Source: Pomacea canaliculata (lineage: Eukaryota > Mollusca > Gastropoda > Architaenioglossa > Ampullariidae). Taken from it: DNA of 64,000 nucleotides. Where the stretch lies: the NCBI RefSeq assembly GCF_003073045.1, contig NC_037590.1, positions 14,700,091 to 14,764,090 on the forward strand, read 5' to 3'. The notes beneath the pieces are model-generated. The model saw only the letters and a program-made list of their open reading frames with translations. It was not told the DNA's origin and did no database searches. Both the position numbers and the translations under genes were made by a program. Positions within the stretch are counted from its first letter, which is position 1. The number at the start of each line of letters is the position of its first letter. Positions 36,901-46,890 of the stretch are shown one piece after another.

Positions 36901-39900
36901 CGTCAAGGAAAAACCCCAATCAAACCACACACATCCAACACACTATCACCCTCTTTCCTTTGTTCAAAGTAACCACCAAACAACCTATCAACAGAACTTA
37001 ATTAACACAAAGACCGGCCGGCCATCCCTGTATGGCGCGGCACGCCTCAGGCTGTTGACACTAACAGCCCCAGTGATAGGTGTTTCACCACCTTCCCTTC
37101 CCAATTACTTCTCCTTATCAAAAAAAAAAACATTTAAAAAAAAAATACATCGCAGGAGGTTTGTGACAGTGTGTGTGAGAGAGAGATACAGAATGGTGTG
37201 TGCGTGTAAACAAATGAAAGAAAGGGAAAAGTAGATAAGTAGACCAAAGACAGGTCGATAAATGTTACCACCCTTAAACCCTTTACAAACCCATGTTCAC
37301 AGGCCGATCCTTCCCAGAAACAGCGAAATGAGGACGCTGTTATCGCTTGGACATGGAAGACTTTCATCGAGAATGCCAGCGATCCTGAAATACTACTTCG
37401 AATGCCGATGACCAAGGTACTAATGCAAGCCGCTAAGTTCAACTGTGCAAAAAAAAATAAATAAATAAAAAAAAAAATAAAAAATAAAAATCCACCCCAA
37501 CACGATTTCGTATTTCTCAGTCTTTTTTTTAACTAAATCTGGAGAGGTCGAGTCCATGTTTGATTGTGATGTTTGTTGCATTTGATCACAGATGATATAA
37601 TTCGTTACAAAAACCATTTTTATACGTTGCTTATTTTGTACTACCAGGCAGTTGTGAGGGCCATGGACACAGTCACAGATGTTGTTAACATCCTTGCTGG
37701 CAAGAACGTCAGCAAATTTTTGGTGGCTGGTGCATCCAAGGTAGATGTTTGTTTTAAAATAAAGATAAGGGAAGCTTGCTATAACTGAGTGGTGGGCTAA
37801 AGAGAGAGAAGGAGGGTTGTTTCACAGACTTAGGGCCCACCTACAGGCCGGTGAGGTAGACAGCCTGTTCTGTTTATCACAAAGTGTGCGCCCACGATAG
37901 ATCATAATATTATGGAGTTAGTTATGATGCGACCGTACCGGACACACCTGGAACACAAGCGATACCTGATTGGCATAAACAGTTTATTAAGTGTGTCTTT
38001 ACGCATAAAACAGCAGATGCTGCTCAACATTCTCTTACGAAAAAAAAAACACACGTTTTGAGTAGAATATTTTGTCAGTGCTTACTGTTCCAATTGCAGC
38101 CGTCTGGCATATTTATAAATACTTCGTGAGGGGAAAAAATCAGCTAAAGACGAAGCAGCTCCACAGATTCAAACGTACGCCTTCTCAAAAAGTGATGAAA
38201 TCTTCATTCAACAGTTTTAACTGCCATTTCATGGTTAATGAAACGTAGGTAATGAAAGCCTTATTGTTGTGATATTTTTTATTTATTTTTATTTCTAGCG
38301 AGGATGGACAACATGGACCACTGCGAGCGTGGACAAACGCGTGGTGGCCATCGCTCCAATCGTTTTTGATCTTTTGCACCTGGTAAAGGTGGGCACTTAG
38401 ATTCCTGACTTTGACATGCACATTTAACAAATAAACAAGTTTAAGAAGTATTATTCCAGATAATGCAAGTAAACCAATAAAACTGTTGCTGCTGTTGTCA
38501 TAACTAAAACGAGACATTACAGACAACGTAGATCTTTACAGATTTGGTGTAAAATTTGCTTGAAAAATGATTTGTAAAATTATTTTCAAAACATTCCATT
38601 TGCAGAATCTTCATCACCATTTTCGTGCGTACGGCGGCTGGACATTTGCGTTCAATGACTACTACGAGCTGAATTTTACTGGCCAACTGGACAACCCGAA
38701 CACACAGCTTATGGCTGACATAATAGACCCAATCTGTAAGTGACAAACAGGTGCTTACAGGTTTATTCCTTGTTACTCCTCGAGGAGCATAGGGCACAAC
38801 AACACCTTACCAGGGGATCTGGTTTTGGGCAGCCCCCGCTCTCAGTTGGGCCCATGTGGTTCCGACGTCTTTTGCCTCACTCTCTACTGTTCTTTTCCAA
38901 GTCTGCTTTGGTCTCCCAACTCTCCTCTTCCCCTGAGGGTTCCAGTCAAGTGCCTGCCTGGCAAAAGTAAATGAAACTTATCATAAAATAAGGCACACCA
39001 AATGTCAAGAAAAGAAGATTTAGATAGTACATACCACACCAGAACGCCCGAAAAATTTCTTTGTTTCCTCGAAACAACGAACATAATAACAAAAATTGTT
39101 TCCACTTACAGCGTACAACGACCGCTTGACCATCCCGAAACTGGTGATCAGCACAGGCGGTGACGAGTTCTTTTTACCTGATGATTCCCACTACTATTAC
39201 GACAACCTTAACCAACCGACGTACTTGAGGTAAAACTCATAAGACATCTAATTTTGGTACTGTATTTTTATATTTTAAGCTGAGAATGCAAATGAGATAG
39301 AACAATTCTGATTAGAAGATGCAGACAATTAGTAGAAGACGCATTTCCTGCATTCACACAGTTCAGGATTTCTGTATCTGTCTATTTTTCATTTTTTCCT
39401 GTGTTATTTTATTTAAACTGTCACATCGTCGCCATCTTGCCATCGGATTTTAGATCTGCGCGTCGGCAGTCGACTTCAAACTCTGATTACCTTCCTACAG
39501 CTGCTTCACAAACATTTTGATATCGAAGTATCACAGCAAGTTTTGCACACACTGCAGACCATTCTGCAAGGACTGAAATCATGTATCTCCAGAAAGTTCA
39601 ACTTAAAATGACCCTTAGCGTGTCGCTCTCGCAAGACTTGTGTTGATGGAACATTTCTATCTGCGGAAGTTGGGTCACTGCACCGAAGATTGCGAGCTGA
39701 GCATCCATACAAATGTCATAATAACTTTCAGATATTTCAGATGCAGTACTTTATAAACTTAACATAGATTTCATGTCATGGTAAGGCTGCACACCCCATC
39801 TGTTCAGTGTGCCTATTCGTATCTAACCTTCCATTGTCTTCCTTTTATCATTACTGGTCAGCGCAGAGTGCGATCTATCTTGGTCGTGATGCTGCAATCG

Positions 39901-42900
39901 AGTTACAAGTGCAAATAATAATATTATTATTATTTTAGGCGTCACGTTCACTTCACCTATCGTATTAAAAAAAGGCCGAGTGATTTGAGTACTGTATTCA
40001 CTCTAACTGATTTGAGTACTGTTTTGATTCAGAATCCTGCCCAACGCTGAGCACAGTTGTGCTGGTCACGAGATAAGCCTCTTCTTTGACCTGCGGGCGT
40101 TCTATCTTTCTGTTGTGACGGTAAGGTGTACTGATAGACTGCAGAGTGAGGTGTGCAGTTATATGAATGCGTATGGTAGAGTGTATACATACATAAAACT
40201 ACATGTACAAGTACTTGTGTGTATCCGCGTCACCGAATGAACAAGATGTTTACACATATTTACCATGAGTTTTTTTTTTTTTAAATAAAAACCAGTGGAA
40301 CCATTACAGAGACACTGATGCTTAGGAGTTCTCATCAGACACCTCGTCAGGAAAATAATTTCAACTAGTAAACAAAAGTGACCGAATCTAGACATGATGT
40401 AAAAAAAAATTACCTCAATGGTCTTCTTAAAACTTGTGTTCCGTACACAAGTTTCTCATAAAGGAAAAAAGACTGTCGTGTTATCCGAGTTTAAGAAATA
40501 TTTCATAAACATATCTAAATGTTATGTCTGTTTTACATTTATTTTGTTCACGACTTGCAGGGGGAGCCTTTGCCGAAGTTGAGCTGGACCAGACAAGCTG
40601 TAAGTGTTTTGAGTTGTATTTTGGTACTTTGGTCGCAGTCGGCTTTTGCTTCAGACCTCCCTCTTGTACTATCTACTCGTACGTAGATCATACATAGGTG
40701 CCTGGAAAATATGATTGCTTCCAGAATGGATGAAAATATTACATTCATATATATTTCATCTATTTCAATAATTTATCCTTGGTTATCTTAGGAATATACA
40801 GCCACATCTGCATGAACAGACCTTTTATTTAGATTATTAGTCTCAAAATTTAGTTTGCAGCCATGCGTGTTCGTCCATACACAAACATTCCCAAAGCAGG
40901 TAGTATGTCATGATTTCAGACTTCGACTGGTGGCTTCATTCGTGTGGCTACAGACAGAACACCAAATACCATACGAGCTTATTTTGCTAAGACACTGGAC
41001 GGTCTAAGGTTGGTGTATTTAGATAACATCACAAAATTTGCCTAAAGTCAGTGTTTTAGGCTATTAATGCCTGAACATGCTGTCACAGTTGATAATACCA
41101 TAAAATGTGAATAGAATTGATGTGTGAATGACACCGTGAAATCTTTTCAAATATCACAAGTTTGAATCTGCTTTTAACGGATTGTATGCATTGTGTGTTT
41201 ATGCTTAGGATGAGGTGGAGATTGACACCGACAACAGACCGATTAACACTCCTACATATATATCTTTGCACTTTAATGCAAATAAGTTATATCAGCTTTC
41301 ATTTCTGATTATTTTTCAAGAGTTAAACTTCTACAACAACACACTACTTTTGTTCTCAACATTTTAAAAATTAACAGCAATTGTTGACTTTAATGTCATA
41401 TCTGCGAAATTTATCTTTGCTTCTCCCTGATGCTAAAACCATTGGGACCCCACTGTTCATGCATCTGTTCAGGAAACAAAAACCTCAATGTTTGAGCACT
41501 CGTTCGAGTAGCAAAATAAACATCATCTGCCACTGAAGCGAGCTCGTTCAGTGCCTTGTGAACCTTATGGCCTGTACGTTAGACAGCATTTAAGACAAAG
41601 ACATTAATTATGCTATGAATAATTGTGCGCTTTATGTTGGGCAATACTATAAAAAAATTTTTTCCGGGGGTCATCAGCATGCATTGTACAATGTGACACC
41701 ACGGACGTGTCTAGGTGACATGTTTAAAAACGAAACAAATATTAGACCCCAAGGGGCATCCGCAAATACATAAATTGCGAAGCATTGGGCTAGCCCAAGT
41801 TAAAGCGCATATGTTCACTGGTATTCCAAATTTTACGTGGCCTCCACCTTAAGGTAAAGAAAGATACCAAGCATAAAAAATATTAATATAAAGTTTTCAC
41901 TAAGGCCATACGTTTTTGTTTACTAGATATGATCGTTATAGTTTATTACAGTTAAATTAACCTTTGCACAGGATTTAAAAATAAAAACACACCCATCATT
42001 TTATTAATTTGTGTCAGGAGGGATTTCAGACTGTTGGTAGCAAGTGAAGATGATCCCACGAAGCCTACTCCACATCCTGTTGTGTGGCACTACACTCCCG
42101 TCAAAGCTCTAGTAACTATTTTCTTCTTTATTCCATATCAACCTAACAGGTTAAAAAATCAAACATTCGCTATCGCAGCAGTATAGTCATTATTACAGAG
42201 TAGACTTAACATTTAAATGCCACTTTGCACAAACTGTCAGAAACGTGAATGCACTATAGTCAAGTAGATTTAATTTTAGCAAAATTTATAAAAGAAATAA
42301 TTTACACTAACTACGGATGAAAACACCTCTATTTTGATTATACATATAAAGAAATCTATTTCTTTTCATCTTAACTCCAGGGGAACAATACTTACCTTGC
42401 TGAATTTGACAACCCAGAAGAGGGCTGGCTGGCATTCTTCATCCAGGTACCTGAGAAAATGTTTCACCTACTTTGCTTACAAGTGTTGTAGTAAAAATAA
42501 GGTGACCAGACGTTTCAGGGGCGAAAGCGGGACACGTGCCGATGATGGTGTCGTCACCGTCAAAGAACGCCGAAAAAAGTGATTTTTAAAGACAACCGGG
42601 ACATTTGATGGACTTGCCAGAAAGCCAGAAAGCGGGACATTGGGCGTTCCCGCCTAAAGCGGGACGTCTGGTCACCTTAAGTAAAAATAACTTAAAATGA
42701 TAAATGCTTCCACTATTTTTAATGAAGATTAATTCATATATGTTCTCTGTGGGTTTGAAAAGGCAGTGCTTAATGTGAATCTATCCTTATTGCCAAAAAA
42801 GAATGCGAACCGTACATCAAGCATTTAATGATAGTGTTTCTGGAATGCAACCATCACCAACGTCCCTCCAATTAGACAACACAGACTTCCAAAGCTCATT

Positions 42901-43220
42901 TCTTCAGATATACAATATTCAGGATGCTGTCAGATTTTCAAATAGCTGTCATTGTACAGTCAGCACCTTATGCGTTTGTCTTCCTATCCTCAAAGTGCAG
43001 TGACTTTTCACCCATGTAATTTCATCTTTGTTCAACTTTGATTGTACATGGTATCACCATATGGAGTAACAGCGGTCTGAAAAATGTTACATGTTTTCAG
43101 ATGACATTCAAGGGTGTGGCAGATGCTGTACTGGAATTTACAACAGAAGCACAGATTATTCCAGATACCTTTCCTTTTCCTGACTGTGTTGGACCAACAT
43201 GTTTAGGAACACTTGTTTGA
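30962..43220 (+). CDS. Secreted PhoPQ-related / AprA-like alpha/beta hydrolase
   Basis: Fourteen exons: 30962-31193, 32430-32541, 33084-33195, 37303-37416, 37648-37740, 38299-38388, 38606-38735, 39112-39229, 40033-40120, 40561-40599, 40920-41008, 42018-42111, 42381-42446, 43101-43220 (TGA). They sum to 1497 bases, 498 residues, all phases agreeing. A signal peptide is seen (SSWFLRVLVLTALVGLHSSEA), so the protein is probably secreted; several in-frame ATGs precede it. The body matches the PhoPQ-activated pathogenicity-related family (Salmonella PqaA, Dictyostelium autocrine repressor AprA): LDDYVNRPDPHYSY, LWWHYLSITIPD, MPMTKAVVRAMDTV, nucleophile elbow VAGASKRGWTTW (Ser about 220), GGDEFFLPDD (Asp about 312) and LPNAEHS (His about 341). 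Substrate in animals is unknown to me. Intron 3 carries an LTR element and intron 13 a short DNA transposon. Confidence 0.93.
31848..32014 (+). repeat. tRNA-derived SINE in AprA-like intron 1
   Basis: TAGCAGTGGCTAGATCTC and GGCGCCGGTTCCACACC stand as A- and B-box-like sequences. The body ends CCCTAACGACCTGAAAAAG before a G-run, the same tail as the minus-strand copy at 3820-4056. Confidence 0.65.
33255..34206 (-). repeat. LTR (3' with respect to the element)
   Basis: Direct repeat of 36237-37168. It contains a run of short AGTAAATCCAAA-like units (33590-33735), and the two LTRs differ chiefly in this run and in homopolymer lengths. Confidence 0.92.
34207..34225 (-). other. Polypurine-tract-like segment of LTR element
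   Basis: Next to the inner edge of the left LTR, the minus strand reads GGTGGGGGGCTATT, a purine-rich run in the place expected for the plus-strand primer. Confidence 0.5.
34249..36094 (-). pseudogene. gag-protease region of the LTR element (fossil)
   Basis: Parts in order on the minus strand: an N-terminal segment, an Arg/Glu/Lys-rich coiled coil, a SCAN-like Ty3/gypsy capsid domain (YSVKLPVFDEAVEDLDTF and QLTPESYRCQFRNERR), a CCHC zinc knuckle and a retropepsin-like DTGA site, then a Pro/Val-rich tail. The coding region is not intact as a whole. The family is Ty3/gypsy, possibly the Gmr1-like gag type. Confidence 0.8.
36211..36229 (-). other. Primer-binding-site-like segment
   Basis: Just inside the right LTR the minus strand reads TGGGGGCTCTGTCCGGGAT, very close to the tRNA-Pro complement used as primer site by several retroelements. 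It shows that the element runs right to left. Confidence 0.6.
36237..37168 (-). repeat. LTR (5' with respect to the element)
   Basis: Same ends (TGTCAC, GTGACA) and sequence as the left LTR. Several hundred bases in the middle appear identical between the two copies. Confidence 0.92.
38765..38968. mobile_element. Possible non-LTR retrotransposon scrap
   Basis: In AprA-like intron 7. A GC-richer block including TTACTCCTCGAGGAGCATAG and CTCCTCTTCCCCTGAGGGTT, phrases I associate with degenerate LINE sequence in invertebrate genomes. There is no firm protein match. Confidence 0.35.
42500..42677. mobile_element. Short DNA transposon (MITE) with TIRs
   Basis: Begins AGGTGACCAGACGT and ends ACGTCTGGTCACCT, perfect 14-base terminal inverted repeats. 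The interior has repeated GCGGGAC motifs. The flanks share AGTAAAAATA (42490-42499 and about 42680-42689), probably the target duplication, though two extra bases follow the right TIR. It lies in AprA-like intron 13 and has no transposase. The superfamily is uncertain, perhaps hAT-like. Confidence 0.8.
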
Positions 43221-43274
43221 ACTCTTTTTTCAACTATTCTAAACTGGAACTCTTGCTTATAAACAGACTATAAA

Positions 43275-43280
43275 ATTAAA
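43275..43280 (+). terminator. AprA-like gene polyadenylation signal
   Basis: ATTAAA 55 bases after the stop codon. Confidence 0.5.
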
Positions 43281-43741
43281 GAGTCATTTTATACAATCAT
43301 TATTTTTATATATTCGAAATTTAAAAAAATGTGTTCATAAACTAATGGCTTCTCAACTTCAAAAAATACATTCCTAGCATTTGAACATCTAATCAAAAAG
43401 GAATACTTAAAACCACATGTCCATGAAATTTTTCATCTTTGCTCATAAAAGTTATATTTCAATCTCACCAACTGCAGAGGGATTTTTTTTTTTTTTTATT
43501 AAGCATTGTTAATTAAAAATAGTTTACTGGTATTTCATAAATGAAACATAGAGGTCTGCGTTATTCAAATAAGACTAGCAGTTTTGACTGGAGAGGTGTT
43601 TTAACAATTGATGATGGGATGTGAAGCAGCTGTAAAACAGAGAAGAAACGTTATTCCTTCATACAGAAAAACTCATCAACTTATTGACTTAAAACTTAAC
43701 CCATAGCCCACCAGTACCAATCGTTGAGGGTGGGGTAGGGC

Positions 43742-43985
43742 TTGAGGGGGTACATAATGAGATGCAGAAGTGGCGAACGGGTACCAGCAGGGCCGAGCTC
43801 GAGCCTTTCTGAGCAGGTCTCCTTTTGGCGGCCTGCCCATTCTATGATGTTTGTCAGCCAAGCCCAAGTAATGTTGAAGGTGTCTCAGAACCGCCTCACA
43901 CAGATGGCGGAGGAGCAGGCCGGCTTCAGAACTGGAAAGAGTACAACTGAACAGATCTTGAAGAGTCTCACCAAAAAACTCAGTA
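43742..43985 (+). mobile_element. Non-LTR reverse transcriptase fragment
   Basis: In frame from about 43742, the peptide NRLTQMAEEQAGFRTGKSTT followed by EQI is the conserved early reverse-transcriptase block of many metazoan LINEs (typically EEQAGFR.G.ST..QI). The rest of the element is absent. It lies between the converging 3' ends of the AprA-like and CK1 genes. Confidence 0.75.
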
Positions 43986-44020
43986 GTACACAAAAGGCAG
44001 GGTCAAAAACAAACCCACAC

Positions 44021-44026
44021 TTTATT
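44021..44026 (-). terminator. Candidate distal polyadenylation signal of CSNK1D/E
   Basis: AATAAA on the minus strand (TTTATT on plus), 2.6 kb beyond the distal stop at 46664. It would give a long 3' UTR spanning 44.0-46.66 kb. Other signals lie nearer, so this is a suggestion. Confidence 0.35.
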
Positions 44027-45526
44027 GAATTCCTTAACTAGACTTTATACAGGCAAACTAGTAGTCAGGAGTCTCATCTATACACTTTTGATGCATGCAA
44101 CAAGGGTTTTGCAATGTTTAAATCTGATGACCATAACTTTCTCCAAACAAATCATTTATCCATTTACTCAAATGAGATGTTTGAGATAATACACACTGAA
44201 ATCTCTTTAAGGTATACACTTGCTGCAACACCTTAATGATTCATCGCATAATCATGTGTTTACCCATACTTGTATATTGAGAAAAAACCCCATTACAAAA
44301 GTCGCTTTTTTTTAATGTCAATGTTTTCTTGTAGCTGTTTTGTATTTGAAGAGGTAGCCACCCCTTAAAAAAATAAGTGCATGGCAGAATGGCTTACTGT
44401 ACAATTTACTGTAAACTTCTAATAAACCAAAAGGTAATAGTTCAAGATCAATGACCAAAGCACATTCAACATCACTTGTTCTTGCTCCCCCTGTCATACG
44501 CCATCTAACATTTAGAAACTAAAGTGGAGAGTGTGAGGCAGTCTTAATGTTGACTACAATGGTCTTTCTGAATCAACAGTCAGCATTGTACAAAAACACT
44601 GGCAGTATACATTTGAGACATGTTCACAACACTCAGATAATTAACATGCACAGACTTAGACCACACACGTGATGTGAATAAGAAAACTACTGATCAGTCC
44701 ATGTTGCTATGCCAGCCAGCTAGCAAGAAACCTTGTATCGGCATACATGCAGACTGTTTCACAGTGTGAGCTAGGAAATGGTTGTTAGGAACATCTGAGA
44801 ACAAGAGTGATACGAACAAAGCAAGTTTTTCATTAACCTTTGTACATGTGTATGATATAGCAAATCCTTAAGGGAAAACAAAATTACATTTTAAAGTTCT
44901 ACATTAGTGCATTTTCCATATTTGGAAAACAGCAAATTCACATGAACACACAAATGTATGCATCATTCATGGTTATGTACAAGTGTAAAAAGTGCAGAAA
45001 CAGACGGTTCTCATTTGCATCCAACCTCAAGTGTTCGTACAAGTTTACAATAAAGTATGCAAAGCAGGCTGCCAACAAGTATACAGGCACACAAACATGC
45101 ACATCCAAGTATCATAGCCACGCATATCCACGTGTATCTTGATCATAAGCTGGAAAAAAAAACCAAAAAACTCGCACCTTTTTGAAAAGCAAAGAGATAG
45201 CTGAATTTTATGCAAAAAGGAATTTTTGAAAATGCTGAAATACTGCTTTTTTTTTTTTTTTTAGCTAACGTACACACTTCTTGTGTTTCCAACACAGTGC
45301 TTACAATCAGATCTTTATCTTATGTGATTTAAAACTATCAACAAGTCTACTGACAGTTTTTCACACTATCTGCTTTTCCCTAACGACAAAATGACAAGGT
45401 TGCAAAAATTGTATGGTATTTTCTGTTTTCCTATAACAAAGAATTTCTGAAAATCTGCAACCATTTTAAGTAGTTATCCCCTCCTCCTGAATTAACCTTT
45501 ACTTGCAACAAGGCCTTGACATCTAA

Positions 45527-45715
45527 ATGGGAGCTTCCGCATACACTTATAATCCTGATGATTTTGAAAGTACAAAGCTGTTTACCCAGCCTTGTGATAT
45601 ATTACTTTACAAACCTTTAGCAAATACACTTTGGAACAGTTTACCAGCACATTTAATATCAACTAATTTTTCTTTCCCCCACCCCACAAGAAATTCTAAA
45701 CTCTGCTTAATTTAG
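45527..45715 (+). mobile_element. Degenerate LINE ORF2 fragment
   Basis: The peptide KPLANTLWNSLPAHLISTNF matches the common LINE C-terminal phrase A..LWNSLPAHLR. It sits within the presumed 3' UTR of CSNK1D/E, antisense to it. Confidence 0.5.
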
Positions 45716-46663
45716 AGAATGTCTTCAGATAAACTGCATACAAATAGAGAAAAGTGAATAAACAAAATTTCACTTGGTCAAAATACCAAAAGACAGTTAT
45801 TGGGCATTTTCTGGTAACCTATGATGTCTCAAAATATTACAAAAGTCTTAAATATTGTGTATTTTAACATAAAGACAGTAACCAATACATGTGCTCTGTA
45901 TACTTTTCACTTTATGTATAACAGAGATCACCCGAGTCATGACTGTTGCATCAATACTTAAGCTCTTCCTTCTCCACAAAATGGTGCAGTGACTGTTCTC
46001 CATCAGCTGACATTCTCATTAACAGGCAGGTATGTTAGTAGATGAGCTGTTATTGCTTTACTGGATGGTCACAATTACATGCAGTTGAATACTGCTGGAA
46101 AATACTAAGAGAGATGAATGCATGCAGCATGGTGAAGCACCCATGGCACCTGCCAGAGTCAATACCCAAATTCATAACTATTTCACTCAATCACCCACCC
46201 CTCTGATGAAGGCATAAATAATCAACTTCCAATTTGTGCTTGTTTTATAATCTTTTGCCATCAATGAAAGTGTGCATAAGAGCGTACCTTCAGTTTGACG
46301 ACAGCAAAGATGACAATTTAAAACATTAGGTACATTAAAAAAAAAAAAAAGTAAAACAATGACCAATCTGGATACCCATTACATTCTGATAATTCTGGTA
46401 AGAAGTACACCACACTTTTTTTAAAAAAAAATTGTGGCTGGTGGATATGGATTTTTTCCCACAGTTTTCCATGGTCACCAAATTGCACTATGGCAAAATT
46501 CTGATGAAGAGGTTTCACTAACAATCTCCAGCCCATTTTGAAAGAAATGGTCTATCTTTTCATGCTGTATTATACCAGCAGCAGTTTTTCTTGAACTTTC
46601 TTAGTAAACTTCCTTGCCAGACATCATTTTAGAGATCACACAGAAGACATGGCACTTGTGTTG

Positions 46664-46890
46664 TCATTTTCGTACATGCTTGGAGGACCCTGAACGAGCA
46701 TTATCCTCTTTGGATGCACTACCTCGACGCATGCCAGAGTTCATTTGAGCCATCATTTGTCCCTGCTGCATGGGTGTGACTGACATACGGGTCATTTCAC
46801 GCTGCATTTCAGCGCCAGTTGGGATACCTCTATGTAAACGAGTGCTTGTTCTTCGCTCCCTTTCTCTAGACATGGGACGAGGTGAAGTTG
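46664..46890 (-). CDS. CSNK1D/E: CSNK1D/E distal terminal exon
   Basis: The acceptor TTTACTTTGCAG precedes it; the exon joins the 60692 donor in phase 1 to read [20 protein letters not shown] and on to a TGA at 46664, 74 residues. The TSPRP.S..RER....RLHRG core is the conserved CK1 epsilon/delta tail, so this is the ancestral last exon. It is rich in Met, Gln, Ser and Arg and ends SGSSKHVRK. Confidence 0.88.

Larger units (their letters stand above)
33255..37168 (-). mobile_element. Young Ty3/gypsy-type LTR element, non-autonomous gag-protease form
   Basis: A complete LTR-to-LTR insertion in intron 3 of the AprA-like gene, antisense to it. Two direct LTRs of 0.93-0.95 kb begin TGTCAC and end GTGACA; the flanks carry GTGTG on both sides, compatible with a 5-bp target duplication though the site is a GT repeat. 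The interior holds a gag-like region with a long charged coiled coil, a SCAN-like capsid domain, one CCHC knuckle (CFNCGKPGHIKKDC) and an aspartic protease motif (DTGAD). No reverse transcriptase or integrase is recognisable, so it is a reduced copy that would depend on a relative. Treat it as a broken fossil with about two breaks in all. The near-identical LTRs say it is very young. Confidence 0.9.
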
